Shown one piece after another: positions 42,920 to 51,922 of a stretch of DNA of 64,000 nt; within the stretch, counting starts at the first letter, position 1, and the number at the start of each line of letters is the position of its first letter. Source of the DNA: Micromonospora rifamycinica (lineage in GTDB: Bacteria > Actinomycetota > Actinomycetes > Mycobacteriales > Micromonosporaceae); the NCBI RefSeq assembly GCF_900090265.1, contig NZ_LT607752.1, forward strand, positions 6,268,001-6,332,000, read 5' to 3'. The notes beneath the pieces were generated by a model. The model saw only the letters and a program-made list of their open reading frames with translations, did not search any database and was not told where the DNA came from. Made by a program: the position numbers and the translations under genes.

Positions 42920-43978
42920 TCACGGCCTCCGCGGCTCGAACGGCGGGCGGCCGTTGCCGGCGGCGGGCCGGGGCGTGTCGTACCCGGTGGCGCGCTTGCG
43001 GTCCGACGGCAGGGCCAGCCGGTGCACCAGGTCGGCGACGATCGCGTCGGTGGTGCGCCGGGCGAGCTGGGCGTCGGCGGTGGGGATGACCCGGTGGGCC
43101 AGCACCGGCACCGCCAGCGCCTGCAGGTCGTCGGGGAGCACGTAGTCACGCCCCTCCAGGGCGGCCACCGCGCGGGCGGTGCGCAGCAGCTGGAGGGTGG
43201 CCCGGGGGGACGCGCCCAGCCGCAGGTCGGGGGCCTCCCGGGTGGCGGTGACCAGGTCGACGGCGTACTGCTTGACGGCGTCGGCGACGTGCACGTTGCG
43301 GACGGTGGCGATCAGCCGGCGGACCGTGTCGGCGTCGGAGACCGGGCGCAGCTCCTGGAGCGGGTCGGCGGCGCCGTGCCCGTCGAGCATGGCCAGCTCG
43401 GCCTCCGGGCCGGGGTAGCCCATCGCGATCCGGGCGGTGAACCGGTCCCGCTGCGCCTCCGGCAGGGGGTACGTCCCCTCCATCTCGATCGGGTTCTGGG
43501 TGGCGATCACCATGAACGGCGTCTGGAGCTGGTAGGTGACCCCGTCGACGGTGACCTGCCGCTCCTCCATGCACTCCAGCAGCGCGGACTGGGTCTTCGG
43601 CGAGGCCCGGTTGATCTCGTCGCCGACGACCAGGTTGGCGAAGACCGCGCCGGGCCGGAACTCGAAGTCGTGGGTCTCCTGGTTGTAGACGCTGACCCCG
43701 GTGACGTCGCTGGGCAGCAGGTCCGGGGTGAACTGGATGCGGCGGACCGAGCAGTCGATGGACCGGGCCAGCGCCTTGGCCAGTTTGGTCTTGCCCACGC
43801 CCGGGACGTCCTCGATCAGCAGGTGGCCCTCGGCCAGCAGGACCGCCAGGGCGAGCCGCACCGTGGCTGTCTTGCCCTCGATGACCTGCTCGATGTTGGC
43901 CACGACGGCCTCGCTGGCGGCATGGAACTCGTCGTGCGGCAGCACGCCGCCCACCTCGTCCCAGGTCTGTTGTGTCAC
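42920..43978 (-). CDS. MoxR-family AAA+ ATPase
   Basis: A 352-residue ATPase: Walker A EDVPGVGKTKLAKALA (~residues 55-70), Walker B LVVGDEINRASPKTQ, sensor 1 FMVIATQNPIEMEGTYPLPE and the C-terminal lid with RLGASPRATLQLLR. MoxR proteins act as chaperones that mature or activate partner complexes, here presumably the DUF58 and transglutaminase proteins encoded next. GTG 43978 has GGGGAAGG upstream. A -10 element TAGCCT lies at plus-strand 44087-44092, leaving a leader of about 100 bases; a GTG at 44077 in frame is a less likely start. Confidence 0.92.
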   Translation of the reverse strand: MTQQTWDEVGGVLPHDEFHAASEAVVANIEQVIEGKTATVRLALAVLLAEGHLLIEDVPGVGKTKLAKALARSIDCSVRRIQFTPDLLPSDVTGVSVYNQETHDFEFRPGAVFANLVVGDEINRASPKTQSALLECMEERQVTVDGVTYQLQTPFMVIATQNPIEMEGTYPLPEAQRDRFTARIAMGYPGPEAELAMLDGHGAADPLQELRPVSDADTVRRLIATVRNVHVADAVKQYAVDLVTATREAPDLRLGASPRATLQLLRTARAVAALEGRDYVLPDDLQALAVPVLAHRVIPTADAQLARRTTDAIVADLVHRLALPSDRKRATGYDTPRPAAGNGRPPFEPRRP

Positions 43979-44086
43979 GGGCCTTCCCCTCGTCGCCACG
44001 ACGGCAGCTCTGTAAGGAGCACCTGGACCCGTCGTTCGGTTCGCAACGGGAAGCCTCGTCTGCCGCAGGAATCGCACTGGTCTCTC

Positions 44087-44092
44087 AGGCTA
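44087..44092 (-). promoter_or_regulatory. -10 element of the moxR operon
   Basis: Read leftward the hexamer is TAGCCT. It is the only TANNNT-type match near the moxR start and would begin transcription about 100 bases before the start codon at 43978. Confidence 0.4.
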
Positions 44093-44254
44093 ACCATGTT
44101 TGCGGTGATCGCCGAACCCTGCCGGAAGTCGGCCGGTCACCCAGCGGATATTCGTCAGGTCGGGGGACCTGACGCGGCCGGTCGGTCACGGACGGTGACC
44201 GCCGGACCGGACGTGGTCCGCGGCCGGCGGACGCCAGGGGGTACACTGCGGGAC

Positions 44255-44293
44255 ATGGCCGGAGCCATCCTGCTTCTTACCGAGCCGTGCTGA
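44255..44293 (+). CDS. Leucine leader peptide of leuS
   Basis: A 12-codon frame reading MAGAILLLTEPC with three consecutive leucine codons (CTG CTT CTT at 44270-44278); CTT is rare in this genome, and two in a row make translation sensitive to leucyl-tRNA. ATG 44255 follows the -10 hexamer TACACT (44242-44247) by seven bases, so the transcript should start at the ATG itself, ensuring translation of the leader. The stop at 44291-44293 lies at the edge of the first hairpin of the attenuator. This is a regulatory peptide and not expected to act on its own. Confidence 0.8.
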   Translation: MAGAILLLTEPC

Positions 44294-44343
44294 CGCGCTG
44301 ACGCGCGACGGCACGGCGGCCCCTCCTGTGCGAGGGGCTTTTT
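44284..44343 (+). promoter_or_regulatory. Ribosome-mediated transcription attenuator of leuS
   Basis: Arm 1 (44284-44290, GCCGTGC) pairs with arm 2 (44311-44317, GCACGGC). Arm 2 with following bases (44311-44319) can instead pair with arm 3 (44324-44331) through eight pairs with one bulge and two G:U. The terminator stem is 44319-44325 (GCCCCTC) with 44332-44338 (GAGGGGC), followed by five Ts at 44339-44343. A ribosome stalled on the leucine codons would cover arm 1, allow 2:3 pairing and prevent termination; otherwise 1:2 and the terminator form. leuS starts 53 bases later with its own ribosome site. Confidence 0.8.
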
Positions 44344-44395
44344 CGTGCCCTGAACAGATGCCCCGGATCCGACCTGACCGCGCCAAGGAGAAGCC

Positions 44396-47251
44396 ATGAC
44401 TGAGGCAGCCGCACCGGCGGGCGACACCCCCCCGTTCCGGTACACCGCCGCCCTGGCCGACGAGATCGAGCGTCGGTGGCAGGACACCTGGGCGCGGGAG
44501 GGCACCTTCCACGCCCCGAACCCCACCGGCCCGCTGGCCGACCCGGACCACCCACGGGCCGGCGCGGAGAAGCTCTACGTGCTGGACATGTTCCCCTACC
44601 CGTCCGGCGCAGGGCTGCACGTCGGCCACCCGCTGGGCTACATCGGCACCGACTGCTACGCCCGCTACCAGCGGATGTCCGGCCGCAACGTGCTGCACGC
44701 GATGGGTTTCGACGCGTTCGGGCTGCCCGCCGAGCAGTACGCGGTGCAGACCGGCACCCATCCCCGGACGACCACGGTGGCCAACATCGAGCGGTACAAG
44801 GCGCAGCTGCGCCGGCTGGGGCTGGCCCACGACGAGCGGCGCTCGGTGGCCACCATCGACACCGACTTCTACCGGTGGACCCAGTGGGTCTTCCTGCAGA
44901 TCTTCAACTCCTGGTACGACCCCGACGCCCGGAAGGCCCGCCCGGTCGCCGAGTTGGTCGCGGCGTTCGCCGCCGGTGACCGGCCGACCCCGGACGGCCG
45001 GGCCTGGGCCGAGCTGACCGACGCCGAACAGCGGCGGATCGTCGACGACCACCGGCTGGCGTACGTCTCGCAGGCGCCGGTGAACTGGTGCCCGGGGCTG
45101 GGCACCGTGCTGGCCAACGAGGAGGTCACCGCCGACGGCCGCTCCGACCGGGGCAACTTCCCGGTCTTCAAGCGCAACCTGAAGCAGTGGATGATGCGGA
45201 TCACCGCGTACGGCGACCGGCTGCTGGACGACCTGGACGCGCTGGACTGGCCCGAGTCGATCAAGCTGCAACAGCGCAACTGGATCGGCCGCTCCACCGG
45301 CGCGCACATCGACTTCACGGCCGGGACCACCGATTCCGGCGAAGCCCGCATCAGGGTCTTCACCACCCGGCCGGACACCCTCTTCGGGGCCACCTACCTG
45401 GTGCTGGCCCCCGAGCACGAGCTGGTCGACGCGCTGACCCCGACCACCTGGCCGGCCGGGACGCGGGACGCCTGGACCGGGGGGCACGCCGGCCCCCGGG
45501 AGGCCGTCGAGGCGTACCGGAAGGCGGCGGCGGCCAAGACCGACGTGGAGCGGCAGGCCGACACCCGGGAGAAGACCGGCGTCTTCGTCGGCGCGTACGC
45601 CACCCACCCGGTCACCGGCGGGCAGCTCCCGATCTTCATCGCCGACTACGTGCTGGCCGGCTACGGCACCGGCGCGATCATGGCGGTGCCCGCCCAGGAC
45701 GAGCGGGACTGGGACTTCGCCGAGGTCTTCGAGCTGCCGATCGTGCGGACCGTGCAGCCCGCCGACGGGTTCGACGGGAAGGCGTACACCGGGGACGGGC
45801 CGGCGATCAACAGCGCCGCGCCCGAGCGCGGCCTGGACCTCAACGGGATGGGGGTGGCCGACGCCAAGTCGGCGATCATCGCCTGGCTGGAGGCCAACGG
45901 CCACGGTGTCGGCGCGGTCACCTGGCGGCTGCGGGACTGGTTGTTCTCCCGGCAGCGCTACTGGGGCGAGCCGTTCCCGATCGTGTACGACTCCACCGGC
46001 GCGGCGATCCCGCTGCCCGAGTCGATGCTGCCGGTCGAGCTGCCCGAGGTGGACGACTTCTCGCCGAAGACGTTCGACCCGGACGACGCCGACAGCAACC
46101 CGGAGACCCCGCTGTCGCGGCGGCGTGACTGGGTCGAGGTGGAGCTGGACCTGGGCGACGGGCCGCAGCGGTACACCCGGGAGACCAACGTGATGCCGCA
46201 GTGGGCCGGCTCCTGCTGGTACGAGCTGCGCTACCTGGACCCCACCAACCCCGACCGGTTCGTCGACGCCGAGAACGAGCGGTACTGGATGGGGCCGCGC
46301 GCCGAGGGCGACTGCGGGGGCACCGATCTGTACGTCGGCGGGGCCGAGCACGCCGTACTGCACCTGCTGTACGCCCGGTTCTGGCACAAGGTGCTGTACG
46401 ACCTGGGGCACGTGTCGTCGTTCGAGCCGTTCCGCAGGCTGTTCAACCAGGGCATGATCCAGGCGTTCGCGTTCACCGACCCGCGGGGCGTCTACGTGCC
46501 CGCCGAGGAGGTCGTCGAGGTCGACGGCCGCTGGTGGCACGGTGAGCAGGAGGTGACCCGCGAGTACGGCAAGATGGGCAAGTCGCTGCGCAACGTGGTC
46601 ACCCCGGACGACATGTGCGCGGCGTACGGCGCGGACACCTTCCGGGTGTACGAGATGTCGATGGGCCCGCTGGAGGTGTCCCGCCCCTGGGAGACCCGGG
46701 CGGTGGTCGGGTCGTACCGGTTCCTGCAACGGGTCTGGCGGGCCGTGGTCGACGAGCAGACCGGCACGCTGCGGGTCACCGACGCGCCGGCCGACGAGAC
46801 CACCCGCCGGCTGCTGCACCGGATCGTCGACGGGGTCCGGACCGACATGGAGGGCATCCGGTTCAACACCGCGATCGCCAAGCTGATCGAGCTGACCAAC
46901 GCGGTGACCCGGCTGGAGCAGACCCCGCGCGAGGTGGCCGAGCCCCTGGTGCTGATGCTGGCCCCGTTCGCCCCGCACGTGGCCGAGGAGCTGTGGCGGA
47001 TGCTGGGCCACGACACCTCGCTGGCGTACGCGGACTTCCCGACCGCCGACCCGGCGCTGCTGGTCGCCGAGACGCTCACCTATCCGGTGCAGGTCAACGG
47101 CAAGGTGCGCGGCCGGGTCGAGGTGCCCGCCGACGCGGCGCAGGAGGCCGTCCGGGCGGCGGCCCTGGAGGCGGTCGCGTCCGCGCTGGCCGGCAAGGAA
47201 CCCCGCAAGGTCATCGTGGTGCCGGGCCGGCTGGTCTCGGTCGTCGCCTGA
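44396..47251 (+). CDS. leuS: Leucyl-tRNA synthetase
   Basis: A 951-residue class I synthetase of normal bacterial-type organisation. The HIGH motif is in YPSGAGLHVGHPLGY (~residue 70), the CP1 editing domain is recognised by TTRPDTLFGATYLVLAPEH (~325) and the KMSKS loop by GKMGKSLRN (~725); the anticodon-binding and C-terminal domains follow. It charges tRNALeu in the cytosol. AAGGAG at 44385-44390 precedes ATG 44396. Expression should be controlled by the leucine attenuator just upstream. Confidence 0.97.
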   Translation: MTEAAAPAGDTPPFRYTAALADEIERRWQDTWAREGTFHAPNPTGPLADPDHPRAGAEKLYVLDMFPYPSGAGLHVGHPLGYIGTDCYARYQRMSGRNVLHAMGFDAFGLPAEQYAVQTGTHPRTTTVANIERYKAQLRRLGLAHDERRSVATIDTDFYRWTQWVFLQIFNSWYDPDARKARPVAELVAAFAAGDRPTPDGRAWAELTDAEQRRIVDDHRLAYVSQAPVNWCPGLGTVLANEEVTADGRSDRGNFPVFKRNLKQWMMRITAYGDRLLDDLDALDWPESIKLQQRNWIGRSTGAHIDFTAGTTDSGEARIRVFTTRPDTLFGATYLVLAPEHELVDALTPTTWPAGTRDAWTGGHAGPREAVEAYRKAAAAKTDVERQADTREKTGVFVGAYATHPVTGGQLPIFIADYVLAGYGTGAIMAVPAQDERDWDFAEVFELPIVRTVQPADGFDGKAYTGDGPAINSAAPERGLDLNGMGVADAKSAIIAWLEANGHGVGAVTWRLRDWLFSRQRYWGEPFPIVYDSTGAAIPLPESMLPVELPEVDDFSPKTFDPDDADSNPETPLSRRRDWVEVELDLGDGPQRYTRETNVMPQWAGSCWYELRYLDPTNPDRFVDAENERYWMGPRAEGDCGGTDLYVGGAEHAVLHLLYARFWHKVLYDLGHVSSFEPFRRLFNQGMIQAFAFTDPRGVYVPAEEVVEVDGRWWHGEQEVTREYGKMGKSLRNVVTPDDMCAAYGADTFRVYEMSMGPLEVSRPWETRAVVGSYRFLQRVWRAVVDEQTGTLRVTDAPADETTRRLLHRIVDGVRTDMEGIRFNTAIAKLIELTNAVTRLEQTPREVAEPLVLMLAPFAPHVAEELWRMLGHDTSLAYADFPTADPALLVAETLTYPVQVNGKVRGRVEVPADAAQEAVRAAALEAVASALAGKEPRKVIVVPGRLVSVVA

Positions 47252-47262
47252 GCTGTCGGGAA

Positions 47263-47300
47263 GGGCCCCTCGTCGACGCTTCATGCGCCGCGAGGGGCCC
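47263..47300 (+). terminator. leuS terminator
   Basis: GGGCCCCTCG (47263-47272) pairs perfectly with CGAGGGGCCC (47291-47300), 12 bases after the leuS stop. Its inner arms match those of the attenuator stem at the other end of the gene. Confidence 0.7.
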
Positions 47301-47343
47301 GTCCCACCGGCCCGCCCCCGTGCTGCTGCCGGACCGGGGCGGG

Positions 47344-48186
47344 TCAGGGTTCGCGGCGGTGCACGACCAGCGCGGCCACCAGGGTGGCGACGGCCGGCCA
47401 GACGGCGAGGGCCAGCCAGGAACCCGGGATCGTGGCGAGATGCTCGTTGAACTGGAGGTACGGGTTCGCGACGAGCCTCTCCCAGGCCGGCACCGGCAGG
47501 GCGTTGTGGAGCGCGGCCGTCCACCGGTTCTCCAGGTCGAACGCGAGCGGCAGCAGGAGCAGCAGCCCCGTGGTCGCGACGATCGCCGGGGCGGTGTGCC
47601 GCAGCAGCGCGCCGAAGCCCAGGCCGATGAGCGCGCAGACCGGCAGCAGCAGCGCCGAGGCGACGACCGCCCGCAACGCCCCGGGGTCGCCGGGCGACGC
47701 GCCGGCCCCCCGGTCGGCGAGGATGGCCTGCGACAGCCCGAACGACACACCTGCGGTCAGCACCCCGACGACCAGCATGACCGTCGCCAGCACCAGCACC
47801 TTGGCGGCGGCCACGGCGGCTCGGGCCGGTACGGCGGCGAACGTCGTACGGATCTGGCCGCTGGCGTACTCACCGGCGATCGCCACCGCGCCGACCGCCC
47901 CGGCGGCGAGGATGACGAACAACCAACCCTCCTCGGGGAAGGCGTCGTGGATCGGGTCGAACGCGGCCTGCCGCTCCGCCGAGTAGCCAGGCCAGTTGTG
48001 GTGGTCGGCCAGGGCCGCCCGCACGCTGAACAGCACGGCCGAGACCGCGATCAGCGCCAGCGACCCGTAGGTGGAACGCAGCGACCACAGCTTGATCCAC
48101 TCGGCGGCGAGCAGGTCACGGAAGCGGGCGGTGGGCTCGACGGCCCGGCGGCCGGCGCTCCGGGTGGCCTCGGTCGGTGCGGTCAC
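47344..48186 (-). CDS. ABC-2 type transporter permease
   Basis: A 280-residue integral membrane protein with about six hydrophobic segments, beginning with the typical DLLAAEWIKLWSLRSTYG juxtamembrane helix; GEYASGQIRTTF is the usual coupling segment. It should form the channel of an exporter with the ATPase encoded just upstream (GTGA overlap at 48183-48186). The substrate is unknown; drugs or lipids are common for this type. Confidence 0.9.
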   Translation of the reverse strand: MTAPTEATRSAGRRAVEPTARFRDLLAAEWIKLWSLRSTYGSLALIAVSAVLFSVRAALADHHNWPGYSAERQAAFDPIHDAFPEEGWLFVILAAGAVGAVAIAGEYASGQIRTTFAAVPARAAVAAAKVLVLATVMLVVGVLTAGVSFGLSQAILADRGAGASPGDPGALRAVVASALLLPVCALIGLGFGALLRHTAPAIVATTGLLLLLPLAFDLENRWTAALHNALPVPAWERLVANPYLQFNEHLATIPGSWLALAVWPAVATLVAALVVHRREP

Positions 48187-49094
48187 CGGTCTTCTCCTGC
48201 CCGGTAGTCGACGCGGTCGGCGGTGAGGTTCATGAACGCTTCCTCCAGCGAGGTGGACCGGGTGATCAACTCGTGCACCGGGATGCCCCGGGTGAATGCC
48301 AGGTCGCCGAGCGCCGTCGGGCTCAGGCCGGTCACCGTGAGCGAGCCGTCGGGGGCCGTCCCCACGTCCGCGCCCACCTCACGCACCGCGACGGTCAGCG
48401 CCGTCGGGTCGGGCGTACGGACCACGACCTGCGTCCGGACGCTGCGGGTGGCGAACTCGGCCAGGCTCTCGTCGGCGATCAACTCGCCCCGGCCGATCAC
48501 CACCAGGTGCTGGGCGGTCTGTTCCATCTCGCTCATCAGATGGCTGGAGACGAGGACGGTCCGGCCCTCGGCGGCGAGCCGCCGGAACAGTTCGCGCACC
48601 CACCGCACCCCCGCCGGGTCGAGCCCGTTGAACGGCTCGTCGAACAGCAGCGTCGGCGGATCGCCCAGCAGCGCGGCGGCGATGCCGAGCCGCTGCTTCA
48701 TGCCGAGCGAGAAACCACCGATCCGGCGTCCGGCGACCCCGGTCAGGCCCACCTCGCCCAGCACCTCGTCGACCCGCGACCGGCCGATGGCGTTGCTGGC
48801 GGCCAGCGCCCGCAGGTGCGACCGGGCGCTCCGCCCGCCGTGCACGTCGCCCGCGTCGAGCAGCGCGCCGACGTGCCGCAACCCGCGCCGGCGTGCGGCG
48901 AACGGCTGCCCGTCGATCAGGGTGCTGCCGCTGGTCGGGCGGTGCAGGCCGAGCAGCAGCCGCAGGGTGGTGGACTTGCCGGCGCCGTTGGGTCCGAGGA
49001 ATCCGGTCACGTGTCCGGGCCGGACGGTGAGGGTCAGCCGGTCCACGGCAGTGGTCCGGCCGTACCGCTTGGTGAGGTCACGTATCTCGATCAC
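48183..49094 (-). CDS. ABC transporter ATP-binding protein
   Basis: A 303-residue ATPase: Walker A GFLGPNGAGKSTTLRLL (~residue 38), signature FSLGMKQRLGIAAALL, Walker B TLLFDEPFNGLDP and switch His in VLVSSHLMSEMEQ, plus a C-terminal extension common in drug and lantibiotic exporters. GTG 49094 follows CAGCGT by seven bases and has no ribosome site; the longer frame overlaps the divergent kinase. The divergent two-component system probably controls this exporter. Confidence 0.92.
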   Translation of the reverse strand: MIEIRDLTKRYGRTTAVDRLTLTVRPGHVTGFLGPNGAGKSTTLRLLLGLHRPTSGSTLIDGQPFAARRRGLRHVGALLDAGDVHGGRSARSHLRALAASNAIGRSRVDEVLGEVGLTGVAGRRIGGFSLGMKQRLGIAAALLGDPPTLLFDEPFNGLDPAGVRWVRELFRRLAAEGRTVLVSSHLMSEMEQTAQHLVVIGRGELIADESLAEFATRSVRTQVVVRTPDPTALTVAVREVGADVGTAPDGSLTVTGLSPTALGDLAFTRGIPVHELITRSTSLEEAFMNLTADRVDYRAGEDR

Positions 49095-49226
49095 GGGTTC
49101 GACGCTGCCGGACGGCGGCCGACCGGACGTCGTACCGCCGGCCACTTCCGGCCCCGCGGGGTAGGCCCCGGGGCGTACGCCCGCCGGCTGATGACCACCC
49201 GGCCACCCGCTGGCTACGGTGTGTCC

Positions 49227-50468
49227 ATGCGTCCCGTCGCCACCCGTCCGGACCCCGTCGCCCGCCGGGTGCGGACGGTCCTGATCTGGGCCGGGGTGAG
49301 CCTGCTCCCGGCCGTGGTGCTGCTCGCGTCGACCGTCGGCACGGGTGGCCCGCTCCTGCCGGTCGTCACCCCCGACGGAAGCGTGCCGGGGATCCCGCTG
49401 CGCTATCTCGCGCCGGCGCTGGTGGTGTTGCTGCCCGCCGCGCTGCTGGGACGTCGTCCGCTGCTCGCGCTGGGGCTGGCCCTCGTCGGGGCCTGCACGG
49501 TGACCGTGGCGACGAACGGATGGGAGAACGGCTACCTGTCCGCCGTCTGGTACCTGCAGTTCCTCGTCGTCGATGCGATGGTGGGGCTGGTCGCGGCACG
49601 CTTCCCGGGCCGGATCGCGGTCCCCGCCGCCGCCGTGGTGCTCGTGCTGCAGGTCACGGCGGGTTTCGTCAACTCGGCCACCGGCCCGGTCGACCGGGCC
49701 GCCAGTTCGGTGCTGCTGGTGGTCGCCGCCGTGGTGGCCGGCGGCGCGGCGCGGGCCCGCCGACGGCACGCCGAGGAGTCACGCGCGCACGCCGCCGTCG
49801 AGGCGGTCACCGCGGAGCGGCTGCGGATCGCCCGGGAAGTGCACGACATGGTGGCGCACAGCATCGGCGTCATCGCCATCCAGGCGGGTGTCGGAGCCCG
49901 GGTCATCGACACCCAGCCGGGGGAGGCCCGGGCCGCACTCGCCGCCATCGAGCAGACCAGCCGGGACACGCTGGCCGGGCTGCGGCGGACCGTCGGCGCG
50001 CTGCGTCACCCGCAGCAGGCGGCGGCGTCGCTGGACCCGCCGCCCGGTCTGGTGGACCTGGACCGGCTGGTCGACGTCGCCGCCGACGCGGGGGTCCGGG
50101 TGGCGGTACGCCGGGAGGGCCCGCCCCGACAGCTGCCCGGGGAGGTCGACCTCGCCGCCTACCGGATCGTGCAGGAGGCGCTGACGAACGTCGTCCGGCA
50201 CGCGGGCGTCGACCGGTGTCAGGTCACCCTCGGCTACCTGCCGGACGGGCTGCGCGTCGAGGTGGTCGACGCGGGCCGGGGCGCTCCGCCCGGCGGTGCG
50301 GGTGCGGGTGCGGGACACGGGATCGTCGGCATGCGGGAACGGGTGACGCTGCTCGGGGGCCGGTTCGCCGCCGGGTCGCGCCCGGAGGGCGGCTTCCGGG
50401 TCGCCGCCCGCCTGCCGGCCGACGGCGGACGGGCCAGCGTCGAGATGCCCGCCGGGGTCGACGGGTGA
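49227..50468 (+). CDS. Two-component sensor histidine kinase (HisKA_3 type)
   Basis: A 413-residue kinase with four to six N-terminal membrane segments (~residues 20-170), a dimerisation helix with the phosphorylated His in REVHDMVAHSIGVIAIQAG (~215), and an ATPase domain (IVQEALTNVVRHAG, GHGIVGMRERVTLLGG). There is no separate extracellular sensor domain, so it may sense membrane stress or the state of the transporter. ATG 49227 follows TACGGT (49215-49220) by six bases: leaderless. Its stop overlaps the response regulator start. Confidence 0.93.
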   Translation: MRPVATRPDPVARRVRTVLIWAGVSLLPAVVLLASTVGTGGPLLPVVTPDGSVPGIPLRYLAPALVVLLPAALLGRRPLLALGLALVGACTVTVATNGWENGYLSAVWYLQFLVVDAMVGLVAARFPGRIAVPAAAVVLVLQVTAGFVNSATGPVDRAASSVLLVVAAVVAGGAARARRRHAEESRAHAAVEAVTAERLRIAREVHDMVAHSIGVIAIQAGVGARVIDTQPGEARAALAAIEQTSRDTLAGLRRTVGALRHPQQAAASLDPPPGLVDLDRLVDVAADAGVRVAVRREGPPRQLPGEVDLAAYRIVQEALTNVVRHAGVDRCQVTLGYLPDGLRVEVVDAGRGAPPGGAGAGAGHGIVGMRERVTLLGGRFAAGSRPEGGFRVAARLPADGGRASVEMPAGVDG

Positions 50469-51151
50469 GCATCCGGGTCCTGCTCGTCGATGACCAGCCG
50501 CTGGTCCGCGCCGGTCTGCGGGTGCTGATCGCCGACGCGCCCGACATCGAGGTGGTCGGTGAGGCCGGCACCGGCGCGGAGGCGGTCCGGCTGGCCCGGG
50601 ACGTGCTGCCCGACGTGGTGCTGATGGACCTGCGGATGCCCGGGACCGACGGCATCACCGCCACCCGGGCGATCACCGCGGCCGGCGGCCCGCCCCGGGT
50701 GCTGGTGCTGACCACGTTCGACGACGACGCGCACGTGCACGGCGCACTGCGTGCCGGGGCGAGCGGATTCCTGGTCAAGGACATGGCCCTGGAGGACATC
50801 CTCGGTGCGGTCCGGGTGGTCGCCGCCGGTGACGCCCTCATCGCGCCGGCGGTGACCCGCCGGCTGATCGCCGAATTCGCCCGCCGCCCTGACCGGGCGG
50901 CCCCCCCGCGCCCCCTGCCCGGGGTGACCGAGCGGGAACGCGAGGTGCTGACCCTGGTCGGCCGGGGACTGTCCAACGCGGAGATCGCCGCGCACCTGTT
51001 CATCAGCGCGGCCACCGCCAAGGCCCATGTGGCCCGGCTGTTCACCAAGCTCGGCGCACGGGACCGGGTGCACCTGGTCATCGCCGCCTACGAGGCCGGA
51101 CTGATCCACCCCGCGCGCCGTGACGACCGTGACGCGGACCGGGGCCGCTGA
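50465..51151 (+). CDS. NarL/LuxR-type response regulator
   Basis: A 228-residue DNA-binding regulator: receiver domain (VLLVDDQPLVRAGL, phosphoacceptor Asp in VVLMDLRMPGTDG, Thr in LVLTTFDDDAH, Lys in GFLVKDM) and a LuxR helix-turn-helix (TEREREVLTLVGRGLSNAEI). It is coupled by a GTGA overlap to its kinase gene. The divergent ABC transporter operon is the most likely target. Confidence 0.95.
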   Translation: MSIRVLLVDDQPLVRAGLRVLIADAPDIEVVGEAGTGAEAVRLARDVLPDVVLMDLRMPGTDGITATRAITAAGGPPRVLVLTTFDDDAHVHGALRAGASGFLVKDMALEDILGAVRVVAAGDALIAPAVTRRLIAEFARRPDRAAPPRPLPGVTEREREVLTLVGRGLSNAEIAAHLFISAATAKAHVARLFTKLGARDRVHLVIAAYEAGLIHPARRDDRDADRGR

Positions 51152-51222
51152 CCCACCGCGGCGACGGCCCGCCACCGGCCGGTCCGGTCGGCGTCAGCGT
51201 CGATCCCCGACGCCGGTCGGGC

Positions 51223-51906
51223 TCAGCTCGGGTCGCGCCGACGGCGGCGTTCGGCCCGCCACCACTGGTACGCCAGCACCGCGCTGGCGATCAGTCCGAG
51301 GCTGGCCGGGGCGGCGGCGTACCAGTTGATGCTGCCGGGGGAACTGGCCGCCGCGCCGATGGCGGCGTAGCCGAAGGCGGTCGGGGCGGAGGCCAGCACG
51401 CTGCCGACCAGGAACGGCAGCACCCGCGCCCCGGTGGTGCCGTAGCCGTAGCTGACCAGGCCGAACCCGGCGACCGGCAGCATCCGTACGGTGATCACGC
51501 CCAGCACGCTCTGCCGGGCGAACCAGCCGTCGAGCCGGGCCAGCCGGCCGCGTACCCGCTCGGCGACGAACTCCCGCCCCAGCACCCGGCCGACGGCGAA
51601 GCCGAGCGCGGCGGCCAGCAGCGCCGCGCCGAGCGCGTACGCCGCCCCCTCCAGCGGGCCGAACACGGCCCCCGCCGCCAGCGTGACGAAGGTCCGGGGG
51701 ACCAGCGCCACCAGCAGCAGCGCCCCGACGACGATCCCGGCGAACGGGGCGTACCCGCCGAGGGGGTCGGCCAGCCGGGGCAGTTCGCCGACGTCCGGCC
51801 GGGGCGCCACCAGCAGCAGCACCGCGAACCCGGCCAGCATGACCAGCAGCAGGACGAACCGACGTGCCGACGGCTGACCGAGCAGCCGCCGGACGGCGGG
51901 GATCAC
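51223..51906 (-). CDS. TVP38/TMEM64 family (DedA superfamily) membrane protein
   Basis: A 227-residue protein with about six hydrophobic segments. The family region is seen in PRTFVTLAAGAVFGPLEGAA and, after a charged loop, VRMLPVAGFGLVSYGYGTTG. DedA-superfamily proteins move or scramble phospholipids or undecaprenyl phosphate; its place beside murT-gatD makes a wall-lipid role possible but unproven. It starts with GTG, 17 bases after gatD, and so may belong to that operon. Confidence 0.88.
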   Translation of the reverse strand: MIPAVRRLLGQPSARRFVLLLVMLAGFAVLLLVAPRPDVGELPRLADPLGGYAPFAGIVVGALLLVALVPRTFVTLAAGAVFGPLEGAAYALGAALLAAALGFAVGRVLGREFVAERVRGRLARLDGWFARQSVLGVITVRMLPVAGFGLVSYGYGTTGARVLPFLVGSVLASAPTAFGYAAIGAAASSPGSINWYAAAPASLGLIASAVLAYQWWRAERRRRRDPS

Positions 51907-51922
51907 GGGCGGGCGGCGGGCG

